Shown: positions 24,026 through 33,318, counted from the first letter of the stretch. The stretch: DNA of 42,531 bases from Devosia limi DSM 17137 (GCF_900128975.1 NZ_FQVC01000020.1:1-42531); one strand, 5' to 3'. Notes: generated by a model not told the origin, from the letters alone. Numbers and translations: made by a program.

Positions 24026-24169
24026 GCTCTCCATCTTGCACCGCACGATCCGAGAGCGCATATTGGCAAAGTGTGATAGTAATCACCGGAACAGGAACTG
24101 ACCGCTTGTCGTTTTCAAAGACGCGCGTACCTTCCAAGCAACAACCAAGGATGTTGACCCCTCGCATGA

Positions 24170-24187
24170 CCCATGCTCGAGCATGGG
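24170..24187. promoter_or_regulatory. 18-bp perfect palindrome before rsfS
   Basis: CCCATGCTCGAGCATGGG is a perfect 18-bp palindrome in the nadD-rsfS gap, ending 16 bases before the likely rsfS start and just before its GGAAGG. It may be a protein site or an RNA hairpin controlling access to the start. Its function is unknown. Confidence 0.45.
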
Positions 24188-24203
24188 CGGAAGGCCATTG
24201 CTG

Positions 24204-24599
24204 ATGGCCGGACAGCCCAACAATTCCACCCCCGACACCACGCCAGCGGCTGTGGCAAATCCGGAACGCCCGATGATCGATGTCATTCTGGAATGCCTTG
24301 ACGATGCCAAGGCCGAACAGACCGTGGCCGTCGACATCACAGGCAAGTCCTCGCTGGCCGACCACATGGTGGTCACCTCCGGCCGTTCGCAGCGCCATGT
24401 TGGCGCCGTGGCCGACCAGATGATCAAGGCCCTGCGCGAAGCCGGCTATGACAAGCCGCGGATCGAAGGCCTGCCCCATTGCGATTGGGTGCTGGTCGAT
24501 GCCGGCGATGTCATCGTCCACATCTTCCGGCCCGAAGTGCGCGAGTTCTACAACATCGAAAAGATGTGGCAGGCGGACTTCGCCGCTGACGCGCACTAA
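24204..24599 (+). CDS. rsfS: Ribosome silencing factor RsfS
   Basis: The 131-residue protein is the DUF143 family factor that binds L14 and blocks subunit joining in stationary phase or starvation. Visible are DAKAEQTVAVDI, LADHMVVTSGRS and the C-terminal GDVIVHIFRPEVREFYNIE with the family WVLVDAGDV stretch before it. GGAAGG nine bases upstream favours ATG 24204 over ATG 24183. An 18-bp palindrome lies just upstream. Confidence 0.95.
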   Translation: MAGQPNNSTPDTTPAAVANPERPMIDVILECLDDAKAEQTVAVDITGKSSLADHMVVTSGRSQRHVGAVADQMIKALREAGYDKPRIEGLPHCDWVLVDAGDVIVHIFRPEVREFYNIEKMWQADFAADAH

Positions 24600-24608
24600 C
24601 GCTTGCCA

Positions 24609-25091
24609 ATGCGCGTGAGCATTGCTGCGGTCGGCCGCATGAAGGCCGGCCCCGAACGCGAACTGGTGGCCCGTTATCTCGAACGTGCCGCCGGTGGCGG
24701 CCGCCCGCTCGCGCTGACCGGCTTTGGCGTCATCGAACTGACTGAATCACGCTCGTCCTCGTCGGCCTCTCGCAAGAGCGACGAGGCGAACGCTTTGGGC
24801 GCCGCCCTGCCCGAAGGGGTGATCGTTGCGCTCGATGAACGCGGCAAATCCATCAGTTCGCAAGCGCTGGCCAAACAGGTCGAGCGCTGGCGCGACGATG
24901 GCCGCCCCGCCGTCAGCTTTGTCATTGGCGGCGCCGATGGGCTCGATCCCCGCTTTGTTGCCGATGCCGATCTTGTGCTGAGCTTTTCGCCAATGGTCTG
25001 GCCGCACCAGCTGGTGCGTATCATGCTGGCCGAGCAGCTCTACCGCGTGACCACCATCCTGTCGGGGCACCCCTATCATCGCGGCGAGTGA
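24609..25091 (+). CDS. rlmH: 23S rRNA pseudouridine-1915 N3-methyltransferase
   Basis: The 160-residue SPOUT methyltransferase begins MRVSIAAVGRMKAGPERELV and ends with LSGHPYHRGE. FVIGGADGLDP forms part of the S-adenosylmethionine knot. It methylates pseudouridine 1915 in helix 69 of 23S rRNA. The ATG is preferred to a TTG two codons upstream because it matches the family N-terminus. It follows rsfS by nine bases. Confidence 0.95.
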   Translation: MRVSIAAVGRMKAGPERELVARYLERAAGGGRPLALTGFGVIELTESRSSSSASRKSDEANALGAALPEGVIVALDERGKSISSQALAKQVERWRDDGRPAVSFVIGGADGLDPRFVADADLVLSFSPMVWPHQLVRIMLAEQLYRVTTILSGHPYHRGE

Positions 25092-25224
25092 ATCAACGAT
25101 TTCGTGACCATGCCCCACCTTGGTCGCGCCCCATTCGCCCCGCATCACCCACCAAATTCCGCCATGGTTAAGCAACGTTAACCTGCGGTTTTCCGGCGCC
25201 TTGCTATTGTGCGCGGATTGATTC

Positions 25225-25240
25225 GGGGCGCATGCGCCCC
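25225..25240. promoter_or_regulatory. GC-rich palindrome before the EnvC-like gene
   Basis: GGGGCGCATGCGCCCC is a perfect 16-bp palindrome. As RNA it gives a 6-bp GC stem with a CATG loop two bases before the GGGAG that serves the EnvC-like gene. It may influence translation of that gene or be a protein site. No U-run follows, so it is not a terminator. Confidence 0.45.
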
Positions 25241-25252
25241 TTGGGAGTGGCA

Positions 25253-26611
25253 ATGTCGGTACGGCCCGGCCTGAAGAGAGCAATTGCAAGCACGGGCCTG
25301 GTGCTCGGGCTGCTTTCGGCTGTCCCAATTCATGCCCAGAATGCGCCGTCGCCCACCCCGGCCCCCGACGCAGCTGCCCCTGCCGAACTCACCACCCCGG
25401 CGGCCACCGAACCGCTTGGCTCCGATGCCGCAACCCGTGCCGCCGATCTGGCCAGCATCGAGGCCTCGCTCGGGGTCACCCGCGAGCGCGCCGAAGAGCT
25501 CAAGCGGGAAATCGCCGAAATGGAAGGCGACCGAACCAAGCAGAACGCCGCCCTCATCGCTGCGGCGCAACGCGTCAAGCTCGCCGAAATCGAAGTGGCC
25601 GATGTCGAAGAGCGCCTCAGCCAGCTCATTGTTTCCGAGCTCGAAGTGCGAGGGCGCCTCGATGGTGCCGATGCCGAAATGGCCAATGTTCTGGCCGCAC
25701 TCGAACGCATTTCTCTCAATCCGCCCCCGGCACTGATCGTCGACCCCGCCGATGCCCTGGGCTCGGCCCGCTCCGCCATCCTGATCGCCGCCATCGTGCC
25801 GCAACTGCGCGCCAAGGCGGAAGCGGTCACCAGCGACCTCAAGACGCTGACCGATATCAAGGCTGCTGCCCTCGCCGAAGAAACCACGCTCAAGGCCAAT
25901 TATTCTGTACTCGAAGAGGAGCAATTGCGCATTGCCACCCTCATCATGGCGCGCAAGCAGGGCGTCGAGGTGATGAGCGCGCAATTGCAGGCCGAAGAGG
26001 CTGAGGCTGTCGCCCTCGCCGCGCGCGCCAGCACGCTCAAGGAGCTGATCGACAGCCTCTCCGAGCGCATGACCACACTTCCGGTGACACCCGGCTCCGA
26101 GAACGACGTGCCGCCCTTGAGCGCCGAGGCCATCCGCATGGCATTGGCCAATACCGCCCGTACCGAGCCGGGCGTGCCCTTCGCCCAGGCAAAAGGTCAC
26201 CTGATCCTGCCCTCCAACGGCGTCAATGTCGTCGATTTCGGCGCCGGCGACGGTTTTGGCGGCATCTCGCACGGCCTCTCCATTGTCACCCGCGCCGAGG
26301 CGCAGGTCGTGGCGCCGGCCGATGGCTGGGTGCTCTATAAGGGCCCTTACCTCAATTACGGCCAAATCGTCATTCTCAATACGGGGCAGAACTTCACTGC
26401 CCTGCTCGCGGGTCTCGATGCCGTGACCGTCGACATCGGCCAGTTCGTCCTCATGGGGGAGCCTATCGGCACCATGGGATCACGCACAATTGGCCGGACC
26501 ATAACCACCAATGCTGGCAACTCCCAGCCGACCCTTTATATTGAGCTGCGACGAGACAATGAGCCCATCGATCCGACCGGATGGTGGGCACCCCTGGCGA
26601 CTACGACCTGA
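25253..26611 (+). CDS. EnvC-like murein hydrolase activator (degenerate M23/LytM domain)
   Basis: The 452-residue exported protein has a signal peptide (RAIASTGLVLGLLSAVPIHAQ region), a Pro/Ala linker, a long coiled coil from about residue 60 to 270, and a C-terminal LytM domain. In that domain the catalytic HxH is replaced (PTLYIELRR instead of xHLHFEV), and the YxHL position reads LAGL. The zinc site is therefore incomplete, as in EnvC, which activates amidases rather than cutting peptidoglycan. GGGAG before ATG 25253 is preferred over ATG 25232. ctpA follows 16 bases later. Confidence 0.88.
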   Translation: MSVRPGLKRAIASTGLVLGLLSAVPIHAQNAPSPTPAPDAAAPAELTTPAATEPLGSDAATRAADLASIEASLGVTRERAEELKREIAEMEGDRTKQNAALIAAAQRVKLAEIEVADVEERLSQLIVSELEVRGRLDGADAEMANVLAALERISLNPPPALIVDPADALGSARSAILIAAIVPQLRAKAEAVTSDLKTLTDIKAAALAEETTLKANYSVLEEEQLRIATLIMARKQGVEVMSAQLQAEEAEAVALAARASTLKELIDSLSERMTTLPVTPGSENDVPPLSAEAIRMALANTARTEPGVPFAQAKGHLILPSNGVNVVDFGAGDGFGGISHGLSIVTRAEAQVVAPADGWVLYKGPYLNYGQIVILNTGQNFTALLAGLDAVTVDIGQFVLMGEPIGTMGSRTIGRTITTNAGNSQPTLYIELRRDNEPIDPTGWWAPLATTT

Positions 26612-26627
26612 GAGTGGATTGATCCTG

Positions 26628-28019
26628 ATGCGTTTTACGACCATTCGCACCGCCGCCTTGACGCTGGCGCTGCTGCTGCCTGCGACCGCCCTACACGGCC
26701 AGGAGGCACCGGCACCTGCGCCGGAGCAGGTCGAACCCGAAGCCAATCCGAGCGGCGAAAAGCCCGAGCCGGCCGCAGACGCAGCCGCCGCGCCGCGCGA
26801 TCCGCTGGAAATCTATTCGGACCTCAATCTGTTCGGTCAGATCTTTGACCGCATCCGCTCCGAATATGTTGATGCCCCCGATGAGGAAGAGCTGATCCGC
26901 GCCGCAATCCAGGGCATGCTGACCTCGCTCGACCCCCATTCAGGCTATCTCCCGCCGGCTGACTATGACGAGATGCGCGAAGACACCTCGGGTGAATTCG
27001 GCGGCCTTGGCATTGAAGTCACCATGGAAGAGGGCGTCATCAAGGTGGTTTCGCCCATCGATGACACCCCCGCTGCCAGGGCCGGCATCCTGACCAATGA
27101 CCTGATCGTCGAGATCGATGGCGTGCCGGTGCAGGGCCTGACCCTGGACGACGCTGTCGCCAAGATGCGTGGCCTTATTGGCACCACCACCACGATCACG
27201 GTGGTGCGTGAAGGCGTCACCGATCCGCTGGAGTTTGATTTGACTCGCGCCGTCATCGCCATGCGCGCCGTGCGCTGGTCGATGGAAGGCGACGTCGCGC
27301 TGCTGCGCCTGTCACGCTTTTCCGAGCAGGCTTTTGTCGGCATCCAGAACGCCATCAAGTCGATCTATGACGAACGCAAGGGCGTGGCGCCCAAGGGCAT
27401 CATCCTCGACCTGCGCAACAATCCGGGCGGTCTGGTGGACCAGTCGGTCTATGTGACCGACGCCTTCCTCAAGCAGGGCGCCGTCGTGCTGACCCGCGGC
27501 CGTATCCCCGAGGAAAGCGCCCGCTACGACGCCCAGCCTGACGCCCTTGATGCCCAGATTGCCGATGTGCCGCTGGTGGTGCTGATCAATGGTGGCTCCG
27601 CCTCGGCCTCCGAGATCGTCGCCGGTGCTCTGCAGGATCACAAGCGGGCCACCCTTGTGGGCACGCGCTCGTTCGGCAAGGGTTCGGTGCAGTCGATCAT
27701 CTCGCTCGGCGCCGATGGCGCCATGCGCCTGACCACGGCTCGCTATTACACCCCCAACAACCGCTCGATCCAGGCCCTGGGCATCACCCCGGATATCGAG
27801 ATCAAGCAGGTCGTCCCCGAAGAATTCCAGGGCCGCGACGAAATCATCGGCGAAGCCGGTCTCACCGGCCATATTTCGAGCGGCAACGAGGAAGAGGCTT
27901 CGGTCGGTTCCTCGGTCTATGTGCCGATCGAAAAGGCCGACGATACCCAGCTGCAATATGCCATTCGCCTGATCAATGGCGAAGAGACCAACCCGGCCTT
28001 CCCGCCCAAGGCCGAATGA
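26628..28019 (+). CDS. ctpA: C-terminal processing peptidase (S41, CtpA)
   Basis: The 463-residue exported protease has a signal peptide ending near ALHGQ, a Pro/Glu-rich linker, a PDZ domain (from FGGLGIEVTMEEG to about residue 200) and an S41 catalytic domain. The nucleophile is about Ser326 in NGGSASASE and the general base about Lys351 in SFGKGSVQ. CtpA enzymes trim periplasmic proteins, including cell-wall hydrolases, and are often encoded beside their M23 partners, as here. Confidence 0.95.
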   Translation: MRFTTIRTAALTLALLLPATALHGQEAPAPAPEQVEPEANPSGEKPEPAADAAAAPRDPLEIYSDLNLFGQIFDRIRSEYVDAPDEEELIRAAIQGMLTSLDPHSGYLPPADYDEMREDTSGEFGGLGIEVTMEEGVIKVVSPIDDTPAARAGILTNDLIVEIDGVPVQGLTLDDAVAKMRGLIGTTTTITVVREGVTDPLEFDLTRAVIAMRAVRWSMEGDVALLRLSRFSEQAFVGIQNAIKSIYDERKGVAPKGIILDLRNNPGGLVDQSVYVTDAFLKQGAVVLTRGRIPEESARYDAQPDALDAQIADVPLVVLINGGSASASEIVAGALQDHKRATLVGTRSFGKGSVQSIISLGADGAMRLTTARYYTPNNRSIQALGITPDIEIKQVVPEEFQGRDEIIGEAGLTGHISSGNEEEASVGSSVYVPIEKADDTQLQYAIRLINGEETNPAFPPKAE

Positions 28020-28051
28020 GCCTGCGGCGAACTATGTTATGACCTCATCCC

Positions 28052-28090
28052 ATGGCGGGGCGGCTGATTCGTCGTCCCGCCATTTCGTTG
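28052..28090 (+). terminator. Probable intrinsic terminator after ctpA
   Basis: ATGGCGGGGCGGC (28052-28064) pairs with GTCGTCCCGCCAT (28071-28083), 13 pairs with two G-U wobbles and a 6-base loop, followed by TTCGTT. It lies 32 bases after the ctpA stop and before the deacetylase gene. Confidence 0.6.
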
Positions 28091-28111
28091 ATCCATAGGG
28101 TCCGCCACTGC

Positions 28112-29257
28112 ATGGCCAATGATCTCGGCACGCCGCTGACCGGGCGCAAGCGCAAATCCGTACCCGAGGGGGCCAGTGGCCGCCGCGGCTTGCCGCTTGC
28201 ACGCGGGCTCTTCGCCATTATCGCCATCATCATTGTCGGCTTTGCCGCGCGCATCGCCCTGGTCGATGACCCCAATGGCGGTCGCCCTACCCAAGAGGCG
28301 GCGATCACCAGCAGCCAGAATGGCAATTCGGTCGCCAATTCCGTCGCGACGGGACCGGTGACCATCACCGCTGATCCCGGCCAATTCCCGGCGGGCAGCA
28401 CGATCATCACCGTCGACAATAGCGGCGGCGCACCAGCAAATGTCTCGCCTTCCGGCCTGCCCGCCGCCAATGGCACCATTCCCGATCTCAGCGAGGAAAC
28501 CGCCGAAGGCCCGATACCGCGCATTTCGCCGACCGGTCAGACCCCGTTCGCCGCCTATTCTCGTGCCCCGACCGTCGCCCCTGCCCCCGGCACCGGCCAG
28601 ATCGCCCTGATCGTTACCGGCCTCGGCATCAATGAACAGGGCTCGCTCGACGCCATCGACGCCCTGCCCGAGGATGTGACGCTGGCCTTTGCGCCCTATG
28701 GCAAGACCCTGCAATCGACCGTTGCCGCTGCCCGCGCCGGTGGTCATGAGGTCTTCCTCGAAATTCCGCTCGAGCCATTCGATTATCCCCAGAACGATCC
28801 CGGCCCTCAGACCCTGCTGACCGGTGAGCCGCCCCGCGCCAATCTCGACAAGCTGTTCTGGCTGATGGCCCGCTTTGGCGGCTATGCGGGGGTCATCAAC
28901 AATATGGGCGCCCGCTTCACCGCCTCCGCCGCCGACTTCTCGCCGGTGATGGAAGAGCTTGGCGCGCGTGGCCTGGGCTATGTCGACGATGGCTCCTCCA
29001 ACCGTTCGCTGGCGCCGCAATTGGCCGCCGGCAACAAGGTGCCATTCTCCCGGGTCGATATGGTCATCGACAATAATCCCGCCCGCGACCCCATTCAGGC
29101 GGCGCTGGCCAGCCTTGAAATCAAGGCAAGGCAGAACGGCTCTGCCATTGGCATCCTCAGCGCCTTGCCGATCTCGGTGCAGACCGTCACCGAATGGGCG
29201 CGCGCCCTGGATAGCAAGGGCCTGATGCTGGTGCCGGCCAGCGCCCTGATGAAATAG
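28112..29257 (+). CDS. Divergent polysaccharide deacetylase family protein
   Basis: The 381-residue protein has an N-terminal basic stretch, one membrane helix (LFAIIAIIIVGFAARIAL), a low-complexity Ser/Thr/Pro linker, and a C-terminal domain of the divergent polysaccharide deacetylase family (PF04748). Typical segments are QIALIVTGLGINEQGS, EVFLEIPLEPFDYP and GYVDDGSSNRS. It probably acts in the periplasm on envelope glycans. The ATG at 28112 follows AGGG. It commonly neighbours envC-ctpA in many proteobacteria, which supports a shared envelope role. Confidence 0.88.
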   Translation: MANDLGTPLTGRKRKSVPEGASGRRGLPLARGLFAIIAIIIVGFAARIALVDDPNGGRPTQEAAITSSQNGNSVANSVATGPVTITADPGQFPAGSTIITVDNSGGAPANVSPSGLPAANGTIPDLSEETAEGPIPRISPTGQTPFAAYSRAPTVAPAPGTGQIALIVTGLGINEQGSLDAIDALPEDVTLAFAPYGKTLQSTVAAARAGGHEVFLEIPLEPFDYPQNDPGPQTLLTGEPPRANLDKLFWLMARFGGYAGVINNMGARFTASAADFSPVMEELGARGLGYVDDGSSNRSLAPQLAAGNKVPFSRVDMVIDNNPARDPIQAALASLEIKARQNGSAIGILSALPISVQTVTEWARALDSKGLMLVPASALMK

Positions 29258-29268
29258 AGAGTTTGACC

Positions 29269-29805
29269 ATGTCCCTCCGCCCCGATCGTGAAGCCATGCC
29301 CTACCGCGACTGCGTCGGCATCGCGCTGTTCAATGCCACGGGCAAGGTCTTCATTGGCCGCCGCAAGATGGACGAGAATATCGAAGACACGACCGAAGTC
29401 CTGGCGCCCTGGCAAATGCCGCAGGGCGGCATCGACAAGGGCGAGGACCCGCTCAGGGCCGCGCTGCGCGAATTGCATGAAGAAACCAGCATCACCAATG
29501 TGAGCCTCCTCGCCGAGGCGCCGGAATGGATCTATTACGACCTGCCGGACGAAGATCTCGGCATTGCCCTCAAGGGCAGGTTTCGCGGCCAGCGCCAGCG
29601 CTGGTTCGCCTTCGCCTTTACCGGCGATGACAGCGAGATCGACGTGCTGGCTCCCGGCGGCGGCAAGCACCCCGCCGAGTTCGACGCCTGGCGCTGGGAA
29701 AGCCTGACCAGGATGCCCACCCTGATCGTGCCGTTCAAGAAGGACGCCTATGACAAGGTCGTGGCCGCCTTTGCCGATATCCCGCAACGCCTGGCCCAGA
29801 GCTGA
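29269..29805 (+). CDS. rppH: RNA pyrophosphohydrolase (Nudix)
   Basis: The 178-residue Nudix enzyme removes pyrophosphate from the 5' end of mRNA and so starts decay. YRDCVGIALFN opens the domain and the Nudix box reads GGIDKGEDPLRAALRELHEE; APWQMPQGG before it is typical of RppH. The box ends in TSI where many have TGI. ATG 29269 is preferred over TTG 29263. Confidence 0.95.
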   Translation: MSLRPDREAMPYRDCVGIALFNATGKVFIGRRKMDENIEDTTEVLAPWQMPQGGIDKGEDPLRAALRELHEETSITNVSLLAEAPEWIYYDLPDEDLGIALKGRFRGQRQRWFAFAFTGDDSEIDVLAPGGGKHPAEFDAWRWESLTRMPTLIVPFKKDAYDKVVAAFADIPQRLAQS

Positions 29806-29808
29806 CCC

Positions 29809-30495
29809 ATGCGCACCATTGGCCTGATCGGTGGCATGAGCTGGGAATCCACCGCCCATTACTATCGCGTGCTCAATCAGGAAACGGCGCGGCGGCTGGG
29901 CGGACTGCACTCCGCGCCCGTGATCGTCCACTCCCTGGATTTTGCACCAATTGAAGCCATGCAGCGCGCCGGCGACTGGGACGGCGCCGGCCGCGAACTG
30001 GCGCGCTCGGCCCAGGGCCTCGTTGCCGCCGGGGCCGAGATCATCGGGCTTGCCACCAACACCATGCATATCGTCGCCGACACCATCACCGCCGGCCTCG
30101 ACGCCCGCTTCGTTCACATCGCCGATCCCACGGCCGATGCCCTGCTGGCCGACGGCTTTGAAACCGTGGGGCTTCTGGGCACCCGGTTCACCATGGAAAT
30201 GGGGTTCTACCGCGAGCGCCTGGAAGCGCGCGGCCTTTCCGTGCTGATCCCCGAGATCGACCGCACCAATCTCAATGGCATCATCTATGAGGAACTCTGC
30301 CGCGGCATCGTGCGCGACGAGTCCCGTCGGACCTATGTGACCGCCATTGAGCGCCTCGCCGCCCGGGGTGCCGAAGCGGTCATTCTGGGCTGCACCGAGA
30401 TCGCCATGCTGATCGATGATTCGGTCAGCCCGCTGCCGGTCTATGACACCACCGATCTGCACGCCAAGGCGCTGGTTACCGCCGCTTTGGCCTAG
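29809..30495 (+). CDS. Aspartate/glutamate racemase-family protein (YgeA/RacX-like)
   Basis: The 228-residue protein has IGLIGGMSWESTAHYY, the first active-site loop ATNTMH and the second LGCTEIAML. Two-cysteine racemases have Cys in both loops; here the first is Thr (TNTMH) and the second is Cys. E. coli YgeA, a broad-range amino-acid racemase, also pairs Thr with Cys, so activity is likely. It follows rppH by three bases. It overlaps the convergent chemoreceptor gene by four bases. Confidence 0.88.
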   Translation: MRTIGLIGGMSWESTAHYYRVLNQETARRLGGLHSAPVIVHSLDFAPIEAMQRAGDWDGAGRELARSAQGLVAAGAEIIGLATNTMHIVADTITAGLDARFVHIADPTADALLADGFETVGLLGTRFTMEMGFYRERLEARGLSVLIPEIDRTNLNGIIYEELCRGIVRDESRRTYVTAIERLAARGAEAVILGCTEIAMLIDDSVSPLPVYDTTDLHAKALVTAALA

Positions 30496-32663
30496 GCTGC
30501 ACGCCTGCCATCGGCCTGCCGGACCACAGCATCGGCCAGCGTGAACACATCGACGATGCGGTCGAGCTCGCTGGCCTGCGCTTCCGTCTGTTCGATCGCG
30601 GCATTGGTTTGTTCCACCAGCGCCGCATTATGCTGGGTCATCTCATCAAGCGCGCGCACCGCCGTTGACACCTCGTCGATTGCGGCGACCTGCTCGCCAT
30701 TTTCTTCGGCAATGGTCTTCATCAGGCCAGTATTGGTCCGCGCCCGCGCCAGCATATCCGCCAGCCGCCCGGCCGCATCCGCCACAAGGCCCGAGCCGGT
30801 CTTGACCTCATTGGCTGACTGCTCGATCAGCACCTTCACCTCGGCCGAGGCGCCGGCGGCCGATTGCGCCAGCCGCCGCACTTCAACCGCGACGACAGCG
30901 AAGCCCTTGCCTGCATCGCCGGCCCGCGCGGCCTCCACCGACGCATTCAGCGCCAGCAGGTTCGTCTGAAAGGCGATGTCGTCGATCATGCCGATGATAT
31001 TGGAGATCCGTGCCGAACTGCCGCTGATCCGCTCCATGGCGTCATTAGCCCGAGCCATCACCGCGCCGCCGTCCTCGGCACTGCGGGTCACCGCCTCGGC
31101 GTCCAGGCTGGCCTGACGGGCCAGGCTGGCATTCTGCGCCACGGTATCAGCCAATTGCGCCATCGCCGCCGCCGTCTCCTCGATCGTCGTGGCCTGTCGC
31201 GTCGTCCGTTCGCTCAAGTCGTTGGCGCCCGCCAGAATCTCCCCGGTAGCCACCTTGAGCGCATGCGAGGTCTGCTTGATCTGGCCGACAACCGCGGCAA
31301 AGCGCGCGACGGCGCCATTGAGTGCCTGCCGCAGGCCCTCGAATTCGGGCGGGAACGGCGTATCGATGCTGGCGGTCAGATCGCCATCGGCGAGCTGCGC
31401 CAGCCCCTCCCCGATCGCCGCAACCGCCAGACGCCGCGCCGTCACATCGGTCGCAAACTGCACGATCTTATAGGCCTTGCCGTCCAGCCCGATGATCGGG
31501 TTGAACGTGCTTTGAATCCAGATTTCGCGGCCGTCCCGGGCGCGGCGACGATATTCGCCACTCTTGAACGCGCCTGCCGCCAGCTCCTGCCAGAACCTTT
31601 GATAGTCTGGCGCGGTGGGATCGGCGTCAAACAGGAACAGCGCATTGGGCTGTCCCTCCACCTCATCGAGGCGATAGCCGGTCAGCTTGAGGAAATTGGC
31701 ATTGGCGGTGAGCAACTCGCCGCTCAGCGAGAACTCTGCCACCACCTGCGACATGGCAATGGCAGCCAGCTGGCCGGCATGATCGGTCGCCTGCACCAGG
31801 TGTCGGTCGGTCTCGGCCCCCAGCTCCGCCACCTTGATCATATTGCCGCGAAACACCTCCACGGCCCGCGCCATTGCGCCAATCTCATTGCGCCGCCCGG
31901 TATAGGGCACCGCACTGTCCAGCGCGCCCGTCGCGATGCTGCTCATGACGGCAGAGAGCTTGGGGATCGGTCGGGTCAGCACCCGCGAAAACAGCAGCGC
32001 CATCCCCCCGATCAGCACAAAGGCGATCGCCCCCACCATGCCCAGCATGCTCAGGGTCTTGCCCAGAACGGCCTCGATGGGCCCCCGGTCGACCGCCACC
32101 AGCAGCGCCCCAATCACCGTGCCGTCAGCCATGCGGATCGGCTGGTGCAGGGTGAAATAGCGGGTGCCCTCGATCACTGCCTCGCCCCGCACCGGCGTTC
32201 CGGCCAGCAGCGCGTCAAACAGGGGCGTGCCGGCGCCAATCGGCGCATCGAGTTTCCGCTCCCCGTCCGGCAGCAGCAGGCTGGTGGTGCCGACGACAAA
32301 ATCCGGGCTGACCTCGGTATTGTGGACATAGATCGCCGCATTCTGCCCCGTGACCGCCGCAATCGTGTCGATCACGGCATGGCTGCGAAAACGCGGCATC
32401 GAGCGCATCTGCAACTCGGCGACATTGCCGCTCGCATCGGCGATGATCTCGAGGCTGGGCAGATTGACCTGCAGGATCGCCGCTGTGATGCGGGTAGCGC
32501 TGGCCATCTCGCTGTCGGCATCCTCCTTGGCCGAACCCGACAGACTGACCAACACCCCGATTGAAACCGCCAGGATGGCGATGGTGATCGAACCGATTGC
32601 CAGTCCGGCAATCGCTGCGGTCAGTCGGATATTGCCAAGCCAGCGGCCAAAGAAAGCACTCAT
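30492..32663 (-). CDS. Methyl-accepting chemotaxis protein with Cache-like sensor, HAMP and PAS
   Basis: The 723-residue receptor has a first membrane helix near residues 15-38, a periplasmic sensor of about 165 residues of the single-Cache type, and a second helix (MVGAIAFVLIGGMALLF) leading into HAMP. A PAS domain follows with a PAC-like end (REIWIQSTFNPIIGLDGKAY), then the signalling hairpin whose tip reads DDIAFQTNLLALNASVEAAR. No CheR-docking pentapeptide is seen at the C-terminus. The ATG at 32663 is chosen because the first helix follows it directly. The ligand is unknown. Confidence 0.93.
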   Translation of the reverse strand: MSAFFGRWLGNIRLTAAIAGLAIGSITIAILAVSIGVLVSLSGSAKEDADSEMASATRITAAILQVNLPSLEIIADASGNVAELQMRSMPRFRSHAVIDTIAAVTGQNAAIYVHNTEVSPDFVVGTTSLLLPDGERKLDAPIGAGTPLFDALLAGTPVRGEAVIEGTRYFTLHQPIRMADGTVIGALLVAVDRGPIEAVLGKTLSMLGMVGAIAFVLIGGMALLFSRVLTRPIPKLSAVMSSIATGALDSAVPYTGRRNEIGAMARAVEVFRGNMIKVAELGAETDRHLVQATDHAGQLAAIAMSQVVAEFSLSGELLTANANFLKLTGYRLDEVEGQPNALFLFDADPTAPDYQRFWQELAAGAFKSGEYRRRARDGREIWIQSTFNPIIGLDGKAYKIVQFATDVTARRLAVAAIGEGLAQLADGDLTASIDTPFPPEFEGLRQALNGAVARFAAVVGQIKQTSHALKVATGEILAGANDLSERTTRQATTIEETAAAMAQLADTVAQNASLARQASLDAEAVTRSAEDGGAVMARANDAMERISGSSARISNIIGMIDDIAFQTNLLALNASVEAARAGDAGKGFAVVAVEVRRLAQSAAGASAEVKVLIEQSANEVKTGSGLVADAAGRLADMLARARTNTGLMKTIAEENGEQVAAIDEVSTAVRALDEMTQHNAALVEQTNAAIEQTEAQASELDRIVDVFTLADAVVRQADGRRAA

Positions 32664-32829
32664 GCGTGATATCCCAATCCCGGCCGCCACGCCAAAGCAT
32701 GGCTGCGAGCCCCGTTGGAGGCCCAGAGTGCGCAATAATCCTTAAGCGGCCGTATACGTCCTGTTCGTTCTCTAGGCGAAGCAATCGCCTGCCTAATGAC
32801 TAGGCACAAATTCACCACTTGCGCCCGCC

Positions 32830-32865
32830 AAAACAAAAAGGGCCGCCTCCCAAAGGAGACGGCCC
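32830..32865 (-). terminator. Intrinsic terminator of the atp operon
   Basis: On the minus strand GGGCCGTCTCC pairs with GGAGGCGGCCC (11 pairs, one G-U) around a TTTG loop and is followed by TTTTTGTTTT. It lies 27 bases after the atpC stop and is a textbook rho-independent terminator. Confidence 0.93.
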
Positions 32866-32892
32866 TTAAGCTCTAAGCGGCGTTGCGCCAGA

Positions 32893-33318
32893 TCAATGCA
32901 CGTGGGCGCCGTTGATCTGACCGGCCTCAATCGCCAGGTTGAGCAGTGCGCTCACCACTTCCTGGGCATAGGACTTGTCCTCAGGGGACTGGGCCCGCTG
33001 CAATTCTTCTTCGGCCGCCTTGATCTGGGCGGTCAGGTCGCCATGGTCGAACTCGGCGAACGGGGAGGCTTGCTCGGCCAGGATGGTCAGGCCTTCCGGC
33101 GATACATCGGCAAAGCCGCCACGCACGAAGAACACGGACGGGCTGGCATTGGCAGCGGTCACGGTAATGAAACCCGGCCGCAGCGTCGTCATGAACGGCG
33201 CATGGTCGTCCATCACGGTGAAATAGCCCTCGCTGCCGGGCACGGTGACCGAAGTCACGACTTCCGACAGCACCAGCCGCTCAGGCGACACGATCTCGAT
33301 CTTGAGGCCATCAGCCAT
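32893..33318 (-). CDS. atpC: F1F0 ATP synthase epsilon subunit
   Basis: The 141-residue protein begins LKIEIVSPERLVLSEVV and has VTVPGSEGYFTVM and FVRGGFADV, the epsilon beta-sandwich. A short helical C-terminus ends in HVH. It couples the F1 head to the c-ring rotor and can inhibit ATP hydrolysis. It is the last gene of the atpHAGDC operon and is followed by the terminator at 32830-32865. Confidence 0.97.
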   Translation of the reverse strand: MADGLKIEIVSPERLVLSEVVTSVTVPGSEGYFTVMDDHAPFMTTLRPGFITVTAANASPSVFFVRGGFADVSPEGLTILAEQASPFAEFDHGDLTAQIKAAEEELQRAQSPEDKSYAQEVVSALLNLAIEAGQINGAHVH

